Below the pieces are notes generated by a model that saw only the letters and a list, made by a program, of their open reading frames with translations, was not told where the DNA came from and ran no database searches. Shown here piece by piece: positions 47,850-59,757 of a DNA stretch of 64,000 bases. Every line of letters starts with the position of its first letter. The stretch's first letter is position 1. Origin of the DNA: Phialocephala subalpina (Eukaryota; Ascomycota; Leotiomycetes; Helotiales; Mollisiaceae); the NCBI GenBank assembly GCA_900073065.1, contig FJOG01000003.1, forward strand, positions 911,128 through 975,127, written 5' to 3'. The position numbers and the translations under genes are program-made.

Positions 47850-49568
47850 CTAAGCCTTTGTAGTCGTCTCCTCAGGACCAACATTTTCCAACCTAATACT
47901 CATCGCCTTGTCATCCTCCAACCCATACTGCTTCCCAACAATGTTTTCAACATCCGCCCTCCTCATGTTCTCATCCACAGCCCCAAAGAGAATATCAATA
48001 TCCTCCAAACTCATCCCCTTCGTCTCCTTAATAAAGAAGAAAACCCAAACACCCATACTCAAACAAAAGATCCCAAACATCAAGAATGTCCTCCAGCCGA
48101 TATGAGCTACGGCATTGGGTGTAACTTCCGTGATGACGAAGTTGAAGAGCCATTGTGTTGCGGCGCCCATACCGACACCGTAGGATCTGAGACGAGTGGG
48201 GAAGATTTCGGAGAGGTAGACCCAAGGAATTGGACCCCAGGAGGCGGAGTAGCCGATCACGTAGAGGTAGATCATTACTACCATTGCGATGCTGGCGGGA
48301 CTGACGGTGTTTACGTTGGTGGGAGGGTGGGTGTGCAGGACGGCGCCGATGATGAACATCATTGTCATCATCCAGGCGGCGCCGAAGAGGAGGGACTTGC
48401 GACGACCGAGTTTGTCGATCCCGATGATGAGGAAGATGGCGGTTGTGATGACCTTCACTGTGCCGTAGATGCCAGTTGCGAAGAGGGAGCTATCAGTCTT
48501 GGAGACGCCGACGGTTTGGAAGATTTGTGGTGCCTGGACGGTGTGTTAGTATGATTCAATGTTGGGAGAGATGTGGAGGACTCACGTAGTAACCGATGGA
48601 GTTGGTACCACTGAACTGTTGCCAGAACATAATACAGAAACCAAGGAAGAAGCGCATTCTATTCGCAGGAGCAAGGCACTCCTTCCATGTGACACCCTCC
48701 GTAGCCTGCAACTCCTCATCGATCGAAGCTCTGATTTCGGCAATCTCTTTGACGATGTCGGGGTCATTTGGGTCCTCTCGTCTCATGTACGCCAAAGAGT
48801 TGGTAGCTTCTTCATAGCGTCCCTGCTTCATTAGCCATCTTGGACTCTCCTTGAGGAAGAAAAGTCCAATGAGCAGGAATCCGCCTGGAATGAGTTGAAT
48901 AGCGACAGGGATTCTCCATTGCTTGGTCGAAGGCTTGATGTGCAAAGCTACTCCGTAGTTCAACCAGTACGCAAACGTCGAACCGATGACGAGAAATTCT
49001 TGGAAGAGCCCAGTGATACGTCCACGAACAGCAGGAGGGCAGTTCTCAGCGACGAAGACCGGAGTGATCGAGGACATTCCACCGATTCCGAGACCAGCAA
49101 TCACACGTCCAGCATAGATCTGGCCAATCGAATGATGCGAAGCAGTCTGAACCGCAGCACCGATGAGAAAGACAACGGAGAATCCCATGAGGGAGTATCT
49201 TCGGCCGAAGCGATCATTGAGGAAAGCAGCAGCAATAGCGCCGAAGAAACAGCCGGCAGTGAGCAAGGAGACGACGTTGGATGAGATGTGAGCGTTTTTG
49301 GCGCTGGCGAAGCCGGAGGAACCTTCTGGGAGGCCGAAATCTTTTTTGAAGGAGGTGAGGGCGAGGACTGAGCCCATAACACCAGTGTCGAAACCGAACA
49401 GCAGCGAGCCCATGTAGGCTACACTGGTTAAGAGATAAACTCTGTAGTTCTATTGCTAGTCAGCGCAGTCTCTCCAAACACTCGAAAAAAGCTTTCGGGA
49501 TCTTCGCCGGTGATTGTTGAAGGATGCAAAGAGCCGCAACTGACCTTGAAGAAGCCTCCTCTCGCCAT
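47850..49568 (-). CDS. MFS sugar porter (hexose/quinate permease type)
   Basis: Three exons (49545-49568, 48586-49449, 47850-48533) give 523 residues; the first exon has only 24 nt (MARGGFFK). The protein is a twelve-helix sugar/H+ symporter of the plasma membrane. Signature motifs are GSLLFGFDTGVMGSVL in helix 1, DRFGRRYSLM in loop 2-3, GRVIAGLGIGGMSSITPVF in helix 4, PESPRW as KESPRWLMKQGR in the central loop, GTNSIGYY then APQIFQ in helix 7, GRRKSLLFG in loop 8-9 and KETKGMSLEDID after helix 12. Substrate is not certain: the sequence resembles quinate/hexose transporters. The N-terminal exon with NYRVYLLTSVAYMGSL matches other members. Confidence 0.92.
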
Positions 49569-52317
49569 GGTGACTGCTTGAATGTTTCACTGCCCGATGG
49601 CTATTTTTCAAGTCGTCCTGGCGGGTACTCTTCTCTCGAAAAAAAAAGATCTCACACCCGGGCACCCTCTCAACTTAAATATCTCCCACGTCCTGTTGAG
49701 TAGCCTCCTCCCCACTTCCCTACATTATCGCCATCAGTCTAAGATCCGCAATGTCAGGACTCGCCCGGACATAATAGGTTGTTCTAGTGTATTCGGGCCG
49801 TTGATTAATTGGTGGAGATACTTTCCCCCAACCCCAGCTGCGGAGCCTCCACAAGCATCCCTTCTTTCCACCAATATCGTCCCCGGAATGATCTCAGGAG
49901 GCGTTGCGGCGATACTGTAGTCGACCTGGGTCCGGATAGCTAATTCCACTCTCCACGGGGCTGTTTGTCACTCCAGTTTGGGGTCTCCAATGCCTCCTTC
50001 ACCTCCAGCGGGTTCACGGCACTAACGGCACGACTCCAGTGTATGGGGATGCCCTGTACGGGAAGCATTACTCCACTTGATATCAAATCTCCATCTTTCT
50101 TCCAACTTCCAACCATGGAGAAAATATCTCGCGCGCAAAACAAATATTCCGAGACAGCTTAAGCTGGTAAGATGAAGGACTTGGTTGCGTCGACACGAAA
50201 GAGGCTGACTTCTGACTCGGGACCTGATCTGTAATCTGCGAGTGCTCGTAAATGGCTGATATCTCCAGGCTTTGATAGGGCAGCTGAGAAAGCAAGCGTG
50301 CGCCTTCCGTCCGGCATCCACTGTGCTGGTTTCGTTGGTCGGTCGCGAGGCAAGAAGTGACGGGGGTTCTCCATGACTGCATTTTGGCCTGCATGTTTGT
50401 GTGCTGCAGGTGCAGGAAATGTTTCGAGAACTTCGATGCATGTGATATCGATCGAAACTTTGGGCAAATGAGACCCGGTTGCTGAAATCGGTAAGGATAT
50501 CTTTTCGCAACAAGATTTGCTTTCTTCAAGCTTTCATCCAAGATGAGGCCAGATCTCGAACTCTCATGCGAAAGCGAGAATTGAGTTGGGAGTCGCGAGG
50601 GTGTCCTGGCCCGGCTGACTAAAACAGCATCAAGGAAAGACACGTCGGATCATACCTGCATGAGATAATGCAATGAGATGGAGAAACCCAATATATAATC
50701 AGCCTGGAGCTGAACGAAGGGACTCGTTCACTTGAAGAGGACCGACTTGGCACAGTTCAGGAAGCTCGAAGTCGTGGGCGCAAAGCTGCATCGGCGATCA
50801 AAAACAGCTCTTGTCTCGCTGTTGCCTTGAGCACTTGAAGAAAGCAATCATTCAGCGAGAGAAAAGATGCAATCCAGATATTGAAATTTTTTATATTCTG
50901 CTGTTGTTGGAGGTTCTCGCCTCGAACAAGAAACTTTGTCTCCTCTGGCCAAATCTGGCAAGCAGGAGGCAAAGTCCTCCTCCTATTTCACATCTCTAAT
51001 CCAAGGTCTTCGCTGAGAGATTGAATTTCGTATTTTCTTCGATAATCCATTGCAATGTCAACTATGCTTCAACTCATTTCTTTCTGCGAAATCTAACTTG
51101 AAGGACTGGAAGTTTCCCCGCGCCACGATCTACTGCGATCCGTTGCTGTCTTCATCGTGCACTCCAACTTCTCCAAGCATGTCTTTCTCGTCGAGGTGGG
51201 ACGATCTTTTATTCTCATCGAATACATCAGATCATCTTCGACTTCGTCATCGCAGCAGTTCCAGCGAATGTTTTCGGAAAACTCCATGTGTCGATGTCTA
51301 CCTGCGAAGCAACACATTCCATCCAGAGGGAAGCCAGCCACCATCAGTGTGGCAAGAGTCGCACAATTACCAAATCATGTTGCACCAACACACACATTTG
51401 CACTTCTGCCCGTGGTACCTCTGTACGACTAAGGCTCAACGTCTGATACTCCACTCTTCGTCGGATTTACGATGGAGAACTGTCCGCGTTCTTCCTGTCC
51501 ATGTTCATACAATGGACACCCTTTGTGCAACTCGTCAAGATTTTCTAACTGCCCACCTGATGGAGCCATCACGCCGTGACTGGCAACCGCATCCTTCCAT
51601 TTTTCCTGCTACCCAGGACGTTCTTGTGCGCGGCTGTAAACTATGCACTTTTCTATATAAGAGCTTCACGACTCAGAATCTTGAGGAGCTCAGAAGGTGG
51701 AACAGAAATTCCTCACGGTCCACCGGGCAAGTGGTGATGGAATCGAACTGAGCGGAAGATGGATGCGGTTTTCAATGAGGACTTCAGACGCTGTCGGCGG
51801 AGGCGCTGGAGGGTACAATTCGATGGTGACCCATGGCATGCGTCTTGTTCTTACACAATATCGATGTTTTATTTTTTGGTATAGTAGCTCCGGAGCCGGG
51901 AGCTGTCTTTTGAGATAGCTCTCAACTCCTGACCGATCCTCCTGGTAAATGGCTGTTCACAACACTAAATCTCTTGAGTAGAGCGCATAGTAGGCAGTTG
52001 GTCGGGTCAGGGGTTTGAATAAGTAACTTTTGTCTTTGCCACCCTTGTTACTAGCTTGCTGTCCGTATTTCTAGCGTTGCTTGTAAATGATTGACGTTGA
52101 GCTAGACCAATGAGCGAGTGTCGCGATTTGAAATTGCCAATTGCAACACATATAATACTTCAAACTACCTCTTTAGGCTTTTGCCCATAGACGTGATACC
52201 TGTTTGAAGTTAGCTGAACTGGAAGGTACACCGGAGAAGAAGACCTGCATATCCAGAAACAAACCCCCTCTTGAATTTTTAACTGCAGCTCTGCATCTGC
52301 CAACAAGGACAAGCATT
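49569..52317. other. 2.75-kb gene-poor region at the start of the accessory part
   Basis: No supported gene. On the minus strand, overlapping frames at 50083-50643 and 50159-50467 stay open and have a fairly protein-like composition, but no start, splice pattern or family could be fixed. On the plus strand, 51050-51751 is open, begins without ATG, and contains GCKLCTFLYKS near its end, vaguely like the start of HET-type proteins. These may be decayed genes. Confidence 0.45.
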
Positions 52318-53696
52318 TCATCGTTTTCCCACTAAATATTGAATCAATAATGCGCCTGTGTATGTTGATATAGCACTGACATTCATAACATTTCTCATCC
52401 GCCTCTCTGTGAAGTCTCTCAAGCCCAGGTCAAGCCTCATTTGGTTCCAAAGGCCCAACTCCTTGTGTCTGGCATCTTTCGGCCATTTCCCTACCGCAGC
52501 TCGTAGTATTTTTCCCTCGACATTCACAAATCCAGCATGTTCCATCCACTCTTTGAGACGAGGAGCCACGTCAAAAGTCATTCCGGTCTTCTCGCCAACT
52601 TGAGCAAACAGAGCTGGCCACATTGCAAATGGATGATCCTTCTCCAGCGGTCCATGAATTCTGTCTAGGTAAATACCAGGCTCGGTGCAATCTACTCACC
52701 CACCGGATTGAAGGCTACTATCATGTCAGCTGAGCAAATTTCATAAAGACTCCACTTACTTCAAAGCTTTCTTGAAAAACTGAACCCAATCTGGCACAGT
52801 TCCAAGAATCTCACGAGTGTGGACGAGATCGAATTTGTTCGTATCGACCCACTCCTTATTATAGTCATCAATCTCGAATTTAGCATTTGGTGGGATCCAA
52901 GTGGGCTGTATCGGTGATAGGTCAGTCCCCTTGACCACAGCACTTGGCACCATATCCGCGACATCACTGCAAGAAAAAAGATCCTGTCAGCACTTGGAAT
53001 TAAGAGAGCGGATCTCGTGATGTAACCCACATTGCCCAGATACCAGTCCCTGTGCCAGGATCCAAAACGTTCTTGAATCACGTTAGTATAGACCGTATCA
53101 TTTTATGAACCCAGCTATACTTCGGAGTCTGTATTGGGGCCGACCACACTTCACCTCCAAGGAGAAGTGTCCAAAAGTGGTGACTGCATCTTGTGAGTGC
53201 TACTGGTAAAGAAAAAAATTATAATATTAAGAGGACGACCAACCTCAAATCCTGTTGATCTTTTGCTGCCTCGTCGTTCGGTCCCTGGGAAGTTCAGCTC
53301 ACAATTCAAAGAAGTGTGGGTTCGAGAGAAACAAACCCAATGTTGGGTGGACCCTGGAAGAAAACTTGGTTAGTTTCAGTCCCACAGCCTCTTCTTCGCC
53401 AGAAAATAATTACCATAGGAGTGGTACGTCCGCCCAATCTCCTCCCGGTACTTCAAGATGCTTGAGGCTAAAGTAGAAGCCTCGCTCTCGCGTGTTGATT
53501 CTGTGTAAGCAGAATCCCCTTCATCCGCTTCCTCATTAGCAGCATCGTATTGCAATAGATTCGGGTCAGTTGCAGCCGGCTGGCGCAATTAGTGATCAAT
53601 ACTTCTGTCACTTTGAATGTGGTTGCGTACAGGACTGGCAGCATGTTCTTCCACGACATTCGTTACCGGTTCTGGAGCTTCTGGATTTGAGGATAT
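52318..53696 (-). pseudogene. SAM-dependent methyltransferase (LaeA-like class) pseudogene
   Basis: Pieces of a fungal LaeA/UMTA-type methyltransferase lie in order on the minus strand. They include DSAYTESTRESEASTLASSI, LKYREEIGRTYHSYG, HHFWTLLLGGEVWSAPI, the SAM site VLDPGTGTGIWAIDVADM, DLSPIQPTWIPPNAKFEIDD, FDLVHTREILGTVPDWVQFF and GMTFDVAPRLKEWMEHAGF. Three lesions are visible. The codon where the start is expected reads ATA (53694-53696, context caccATAtcc). The GT-AG intron 53072-53120 removes one base too many, so the SAM site falls out of frame (an AAG-GTATAG boundary seems to have lost a G). The expected Trp after the Gly-Gly of the post-domain reads TGA (52696-52698). Two unusual 39-nt in-frame excisions could rescue the last two, but not the missing start. 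Confidence 0.75.
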
Positions 53697-54651
53697 GGTG
53701 GTGTAATTGTAGGTTGAGGAGCCAGACCTAATAAGCGCGATTTGAAAGGGGGCAGAAGTGAACTAAGTCTTGGGAACGACAACTTAGACTGTGCTCGATG
53801 GTGGTTCTATTTGTAAGGGTGCTGTCTCGGTGGTCCCGCATGGGTGGGGAAAGAATCGAACGCCGATAACCTCTTGTTCCTCGATGGACCTTGGTTGTCT
53901 TTTCACAATCACCACAAATACACATGCATGGTACGTACCTGGGCCATGCTCCATGCCCTCAACTCTACCCCTGCCGCGCGAGGGGCGGGCGCATGGCTCG
54001 GTTACAGCCCATGAACTCTGCATCTCTGACAGGTCTACGGTAGCAATTACGCTGAAGGCACCCCGCTACGGATCTCTCAGGGGCTTAGGTGCCCCATCCG
54101 CCTTTGCGTTGATCAGAAATTGAGGTCCCGGGGAACGTCATCCATTATCGTTGTTCGGACCCGCATGATCTGACTTCAGGTATCATCTCTCGTTATACGA
54201 GTTTTTCCAGCCAAGAAGCAGTCTGGGTTCAATTGGCATTGCGAAAGCGCTTGTGCGATGCAGCAAAGAGCGGAGCTGCCAAAATGAAGAGCACGCTGTA
54301 CATGTGAGGCTTAGTGACGGGATTCTGAACCGGAGCCAATCAAAAGCTCATTCTCGTTATCCCTCCTGCAAAGCCTGCATGCCACGCATGCGATGCTACC
54401 CCTCTGAACTGATAGAAAAGCACCACGAACGAAGTTGTTCCTTGCTTTACATGATTTTTGCTGCCATACCCCCGCTCCATGAATACGAAACCCACCTCCT
54501 CGGGTCTCGTTCTGTGTCACCGCTGCTAGAATTCCAAAAGGCACACCGCTTTCAGCGAATCAATCGAACCACTACCCTTGCTTTTACAGGAGTCAAGTCG
54601 AGAGAGGCTTAGTCAAGAGTGATAGACTGCAGTCTTAACCAAGTGGAGAAA
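53697..54651. promoter_or_regulatory. Divergent region between the methyltransferase pseudogene and the O-methyltransferase gene
   Basis: 955 bp shared by two methyltransferase genes facing away from each other, an arrangement common in secondary-metabolite loci. A frame over 53791-54123 (plus) is open but has no family features. No specific regulator site is claimed. Confidence 0.45.
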
Positions 54652-56229
54652 ATGGACAAAGAAGCAGCGCTTCAGCAAGTCGCAGCTATCACACAAGCCC
54701 TTGAAGAAGTCACGAAAGGATTGAAGCAATATGCGACAGTTATTCAGGAGAGCGGAGGAAAGAGTGACCTGGAATCCATCGGTCAAGTCAGTCAATCGCA
54801 TACCGACTTAGTCTCAGGGGTCAGAACTTTAAATCGAGCCTCACGAGGGCCGGTGGATATGGTGTTTGCTCAAATCGAAGCTGTAGGTGTGCCCATAATC
54901 TGAATGTGTTCGACAATACGGTGTCACGATACATGGCTACTAGGCCGCATCTGTTGATGACTAACATGGTTATAGGTGGCATATACCGGAGCTGTGAGAG
55001 CACTTCTAGAGATGGGAATATTTGAGAAATTGCCGTTAGATGGGACGGGACTATCCGCTGATGTACTGGCTAACGAACTCAGAGTGGAAAGAGATCTGCT
55101 AGGTAGGATGCCTTATATTGTGCTGCCATGGTTGCTGACCCTGTGCATAGTTCGATTGATGCGAGTTGCTGTGCCTGAGCTTTTTGCGGAACCTGAGCCC
55201 CAGATTTATTCGCACACCCCCTATTCCATGGTCTATTTGCATCCGGGTGTACGCGGAGCATTCAAGCTTATGTAGGTCATGGTATAATACCAAGATAGAA
55301 TGCTTTGTCCTGGTGGTCCCTCTGCATTCGAAGCTAAAGGCCAGGTGGACTCTTCCTTCGTGCTTCACAAATGAACAGTGTATTTCTCCTCTTTCAACCA
55401 GAAAAGTGGCTGACGTTCCACTTAGGCTCGGCGAATATGCTCCCGTCTTTAACAAATTATCCGAGTTCTTTAAAGATTCCGGGTGGAAAAGCCCTCAATC
55501 AGAGACCAATAACCCTTACACATTCACGCATCAAACCAAGGGATTGACGATGTGGGAGCATGTGAAGTTAGATCCAGACTACTTCAAAATATGGAACGCA
55601 GCAATGAATGCACAAGGCATTGCCACTTCATTTGCAATCAGTATTTTCCCCTTCAAGACAGAACTCAGTAAGATGGAGACAACAGAAGAGACCGTTCTAG
55701 TGGTTGATGTTGGCGGTGGATTGGGTCATGCAACGAAGCAAGTCAAGGCACTCTGCGAAGACGTCAAGGGGAGAATTATCTTGCAGGATCGACCAGAGGT
55801 GCTGGAGGATATCACGGAAGAGCTTCCAGAGATCGAGAAAATGGGACATGACTTCTTCACTCCCAACCCGGTGAAAGGTTGGTCGCCTCCCTGATCATGG
55901 CATCAATACTGACAGCTCTAGGTGCATTGATCTATTACATCCGGCGTTGTCTGCATGACTGGAATGACGAGAATTGTGTTCTTATTTTGAAGAATATTGC
56001 TTGCTCAATGACCAGGAGCTCTCGCCTCTTAATTGCAGAGATTGTTCTTCCAGCTACGAAAGCCGATGTTGAAGGAGCTTGGATGGATCTTACAATGATG
56101 ACCTTTACTGGAAAAGAGAGGACAGAGCAGCAATGGGGAGATTTGCTGAAAGATGCTGGACTGCGGTTGGAAAAGACGTACGGGATGCCTGGGACACACT
56201 ATGGGGTTGTTGAAGCCTATTTGACTTGA
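54652..56229 (+). CDS. Fungal O-methyltransferase (sterigmatocystin 8-O-methyltransferase type)
   Basis: Five exons (54652-54882, 54976-55102, 55151-55271, 55402-55877, 55922-56229) splice in frame to 420 residues, the usual size. These enzymes move a methyl group from SAM to hydroxyls of polyketides or other aromatics. An N-terminal helical region (QQVAAITQALEEVTKGL) and dimerisation domain are followed by YTGAVRALLEMGIFEKLP and the HTPYSMVYLHPG block. The SAM motif is VLVVDVGGGLGHATKQ, then ILQDRPEVLEDI. The catalytic histidine sits in YYIRRCLHDWNDENC, and the end has GTHYGVVEAYLT. Intron 3 (130 bp) is long, and its acceptor (caaccag at 55401) is inferred from reading frame and the DVPLRLGEY block. 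The gene appears intact, unlike its divergent neighbour. Confidence 0.88.
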
Positions 56230-58404
56230 TTTAGGCCTGGGAGGCTTTTGAAATTACTTCGCGCCGAGTTTTATATGAGTGCTTCTAAATTTACTAGGTA
56301 AAGACTTACACTCTAGTTAGGTAAGATTCAAATACGTTTTTGAATTTTTGGAGAACGCGATTGAACTCGAACCCTTAGTAAAAATTTCAAATTATAAAGC
56401 GAGTTATCCCTTTCCAGAGCATGTTATCAATATTATTTCGTAATGTTCGATAGGGCTTGCGATCAAAGTAATAAACTTGTATGAATTTCCTTTTGGGTGG
56501 CTTTCTGTATTATTATATCTTTGGCTTGCCTATTATTTGCTATCCTATACATCGTTACTATAATAAAGCTTTAATAATATTTTGATTTCCTTTGAATGGT
56601 TTTATTATTTTATATTTTTATTATATTAATATATAATTGCGCGTTTCTTCTTCGCAATATTTATTATGATTACTCAAGATTACTTACTTCGGATTCTTTC
56701 TCTTATCATTTCTCTTGGTAGAATTAGTTGTACGCAAAATTATACAGTGGTAGGATATTCAAATGCTTGCTCCGTCGCCTAAGATTTAACTCTGCTCCCC
56801 TTTCAATAACCGAGCTGTCATCAGCCAACCGATTTCAGTACAGCGGGACATAGCGCAAGGCTTGGCAAGATCCCCCCTTCATTACCAAACTTTATAACCT
56901 AGCCACCGCTGGCCCCTCTTCCTTCTTCAAATCCTTACTCAACTCCCCGCTAATCCAATCACTAATCGCCGTGTTTGTAATCATTGGATTGACCTCGCTT
57001 GCACTTGGAAAAAGTGCTTCTTTTTTCAAGATGTCCAGGACCGTACATGCAAGAGGATGGTTTTTTTGCGAACTTCGCTCACGCATCATAGCATCCGAAC
57101 GAGAAGAGGTCGGCAAGGAGCATGTAAAGGCATTTTCCAATACTGGACCAGAGCACAGTTTGCATCAGGCTGCTAAGTGGGTTGCAGACTGCGTCCAGAA
57201 TCCGGAACATCGATTTGTTGGGCTGATGCACCAGCCGAGAGAACACTCCCGACAAGGCTCGTACAAGTTGGCCTGCTTGGGGATCCATTGGTCAAGATCT
57301 GTCTTAGTTTGATGCTACCTCTCAACACACAGTGTATGACCCTAAGGCACTACTGGGGTGAACGCTAGATGACTAGTCTTTTAACAGAAAACCTTAAATC
57401 CTTTGAATCCGGTGTCATCTTGAGATTTTTACCGACAACATTTCGAGCTTCGATCCATGTTACACGCGCGCTACGTATCTCTTTTTTCCGGGTCAATTCT
57501 TTTTGCATTATTCAAGACTCGAAGGAGGACTGGCAACTGGCAGATCTAGAAAAACACAGAATAGATTAATGCAATGCCAGGTAGAGTGTCCAATCAGTCA
57601 ATTAACTGATCAATTGATTGATTAGTTATCAGTCTCAGTCATTCAATTGAAGGTTTTTGCTACAATCAGTCATTCAGCTAACCATTACCTTAACTTATCA
57701 GTGACTGATCAGTTAGAAGGTCTTGATGGTGCTATTTTGGGGTAAAAATAGCCTGAAACTGTCCGGATTTTGAAGAAAAACGTACCAGATTTAAAACTCG
57801 AAAATATACTTGAAAAAGACTTATAATACTTTAAAGCATATATATAAATTGCTAAAGACCCTTTAAGTACTAAAATATAATTCAAAGTACTAAAATCCTA
57901 TGAAATTTGAAGAGTATATCTTCAGTTTTTATTAGTATAACGTGACCTATTGATCACGTTCCAACTGATCTGTAACTGATCAGTTAATCAGTTTAAGTCA
58001 GTCAGTTATGCCCTCTCTATTCAGCCATTCAGTTGAGGGCTTACCCTTAATTGCTGACTGACTGACTGACTGACCGACTGGACTTTTGATGCCAGAAATC
58101 TCATGCGAGTTTGGGCAGCAGAATATGTCTGAGACCGAGAATAAGAGAAAAGAAGTAGAGTGCGGATGAGATCTTGTTTTGATAGAGAGGAGAATGGAAG
58201 CAGAGACTAGAAAGGGTGCAAGCTTGCTATGTCTATCAAGACATGCTATTGGAATATTGTATTCAGATATATACGTACATATATACATGTATACCTTTAC
58301 ATATGTCCATCAACTCCGTAGTATCGCCACCTTCCAAGATCCTGCTCGAGACGAAAGTCATTAACAAATAGGCAAAAGGCATCTCAGTTTACACGGGCAA
58401 GCAA
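56230..58404. other. 2.2-kb AT-rich, repeat-bearing region
   Basis: 56300-56720 and 57740-57960 are strongly AT-rich with long A/T runs. Between them, 56880-57310 is of normal composition and contains open frames on both strands with no clear gene; on the minus strand ASEVNPMITNTAISDWISG looks protein-like, suggesting a decayed gene end. 57580-58080 carries repeated TGATCAGTTA/CAGTCATTCA words and a (GACT)n run. See the repeat entry. This looks like a mutated, transposon-derived or RIP-affected block. Confidence 0.55.
57588..58082. repeat. Direct-repeat element with TGATCAGTTA/CAGTCATTCAG words and a GACT microsatellite
   Basis: Two related blocks (about 57588-57720 and 57960-58080) flank a 240-bp AT-rich centre. 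They share cagtcattcaattgaagg (57636-57653) and cagccattcagttgaggg (58022-58039) in the same orientation, and each contains the palindromic core actgatcagt. The right block ends in five GACT units. In the AT-rich centre aagtactaaaat occurs twice (57865 and 57885). It may be a decayed small mobile element with direct terminal repeats; no coding part remains. Confidence 0.5.
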
Positions 58405-59757
58405 TCACGAGTCCCATATTGGACCGAATGCTGGGATACCCATATATTCTAAATCCTGCACTAGTCTTCCTGTCATCTTCGGATTTGAAATGACTATCAC
58501 GGCCTCGGACTCAGTGTCCTTGTATTGCTGCAGTACCAGCGGCAATGTCGATGGTCTTCCCATCGTCGACGTATTATGGATATACGCATTCCTTCCCAGC
58601 GCCGTCACAATGCCTCCGATCTCAGATCCATACGTCGTCAGAGGATCTCGCGTCGACCAGAAAAGATTGATGCGGGGGCGGTTTGTCATGATGACCGGTA
58701 AACAGGGGGCGATTCCTGATCCTGTGGCGACGAGCAGGACGCTCTTGAACATGGGCGCTATCCGTAGCACTCCGCACATTGGTGTTCGTCTTGCCCAGAT
58801 CTCTCGGGGTGGATTATTGATAAGGGCATTTGTCCAATCGCCGGCATTGGAAATTATGAGGGAGAACCCTTTTTGGCCGGGTTGAGACCAGGCGGCGAAG
58901 GCGTGCCATTCGAAGAGAGGACTGGATGATATTCGGATGGTTGTTCCTGGTTGAGGAGTAGCGTAATCGAACTTGATGCGTAAAGCATGTTTCGAGAGTT
59001 GTTCTGATTGAACCTGGACTTTCCGACAGTTGAGCCAGGTGATGATGATGCTGAAGGTAGAGATGAAGAGAAGCCAGATGTTGGCACTGCTGAATAGGGC
59101 GGAAGACAGTTTCTGGGTCGAGGGTCGACTTATGTCGGTATCGAGAACTGTGAGAGTCCATAGAAGAGCCAAACTTGACCAGCCAGCTAGTCTGTGAACA
59201 ATCTCGAAGGCGTTGTGAAGCTTGGCGCGGATCGACGGATGCGCCATAACGACCATGGACATGAGTAAACAATCCAAAATATAGATGACGATAATAAGGA
59301 TCCAGTGTTCTGCGCCCTTTGATGTTGTAGAGCAAAAGCTGATGGTGCTTTGGACAGATAGAAGAATGAACCAAAAAGTCGCTGCTACAGCACATCCACT
59401 ATGAAGACCTCCCAAATGATAGATCTTCCCTAACCGGCGACGGAACCATAATGGAGCAGTGGAAGGCACGGCTGTGCAAATGGTGTACAGCAAGTTGACG
59501 ATGTGCTCCTCGCGGATAACGATCGAGACGGCCAGGCCAACGGACGTTGCCAGGGCACATGTCTTGTCGTTTGGATATCCTCTCCGAAACCATATGAAAA
59601 GAAATTCGACTACACCAGCCAAGTTAAGTGCAAAAACGATTGTGAAAAGAAGGCGGTATTCCGAGCATGCGAATCGAAGCCATTGCAGGAAGCGTGATAT
59701 TGTCTGGTTCTGGACCTTTTCGTTATTGGGATCGGTCGATGTGTTGGTTGCCGCCAT
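58405..59757 (-). CDS. TmpA-like integral membrane flavoprotein (ferric-reductase-like)
   Basis: A single-exon 450-residue protein with an ATG at 59757. The N-terminal half has about six membrane helices with histidines (YHLGGLHSGCAVAATFWF, EIVHRLAGWSSLALLWT) similar to a ferric-reductase-type membrane domain. The C-terminal half is a flavin/NAD(P)-binding reductase fold: FEWHAFAAW as FAD-contact region, VLLVATGSGIAPCLPV as the nucleotide-binding glycine motif, and NLFWSTRDPLTTYG. Aspergillus nidulans TmpA, a membrane flavoprotein that affects conidiation signalling, is the closest named family known to me; related domains also occur at the end of some NRPS-like enzymes. The substrate is unknown. 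No intron is needed. It stands alone between repeat-rich stretches. Confidence 0.82.
   Translation of the reverse strand: MAATNTSTDPNNEKVQNQTISRFLQWLRFACSEYRLLFTIVFALNLAGVVEFLFIWFRRGYPNDKTCALATSVGLAVSIVIREEHIVNLLYTICTAVPSTAPLWFRRRLGKIYHLGGLHSGCAVAATFWFILLSVQSTISFCSTTSKGAEHWILIIVIYILDCLLMSMVVMAHPSIRAKLHNAFEIVHRLAGWSSLALLWTLTVLDTDISRPSTQKLSSALFSSANIWLLFISTFSIIITWLNCRKVQVQSEQLSKHALRIKFDYATPQPGTTIRISSSPLFEWHAFAAWSQPGQKGFSLIISNAGDWTNALINNPPREIWARRTPMCGVLRIAPMFKSVLLVATGSGIAPCLPVIMTNRPRINLFWSTRDPLTTYGSEIGGIVTALGRNAYIHNTSTMGRPSTLPLVLQQYKDTESEAVIVISNPKMTGRLVQDLEYMGIPAFGPIWDS

Noticed and set aside
48102..48554. 150-codon open frame on the plus strand
   Set aside because: Antisense shadow of the sugar porter; a Gly/Asp/Val-rich composition is typical of such shadows.
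51050..51751. 233-codon open frame on the plus strand with GCKLCTFLYKS
   Set aside because: Begins with TTG, not ATG; the HET-like hint is limited to a few residues; not enough for a gene call.
53830..53880. Another T-loop-like word (gcgttcgattc on the minus strand)
   Set aside because: No complete cloverleaf can be drawn around it.
56892..57312. Possible small gene between AT-rich blocks
   Set aside because: Frames are open on both strands but no start, splice pattern or family could be fixed; noted only as a possible decayed gene.
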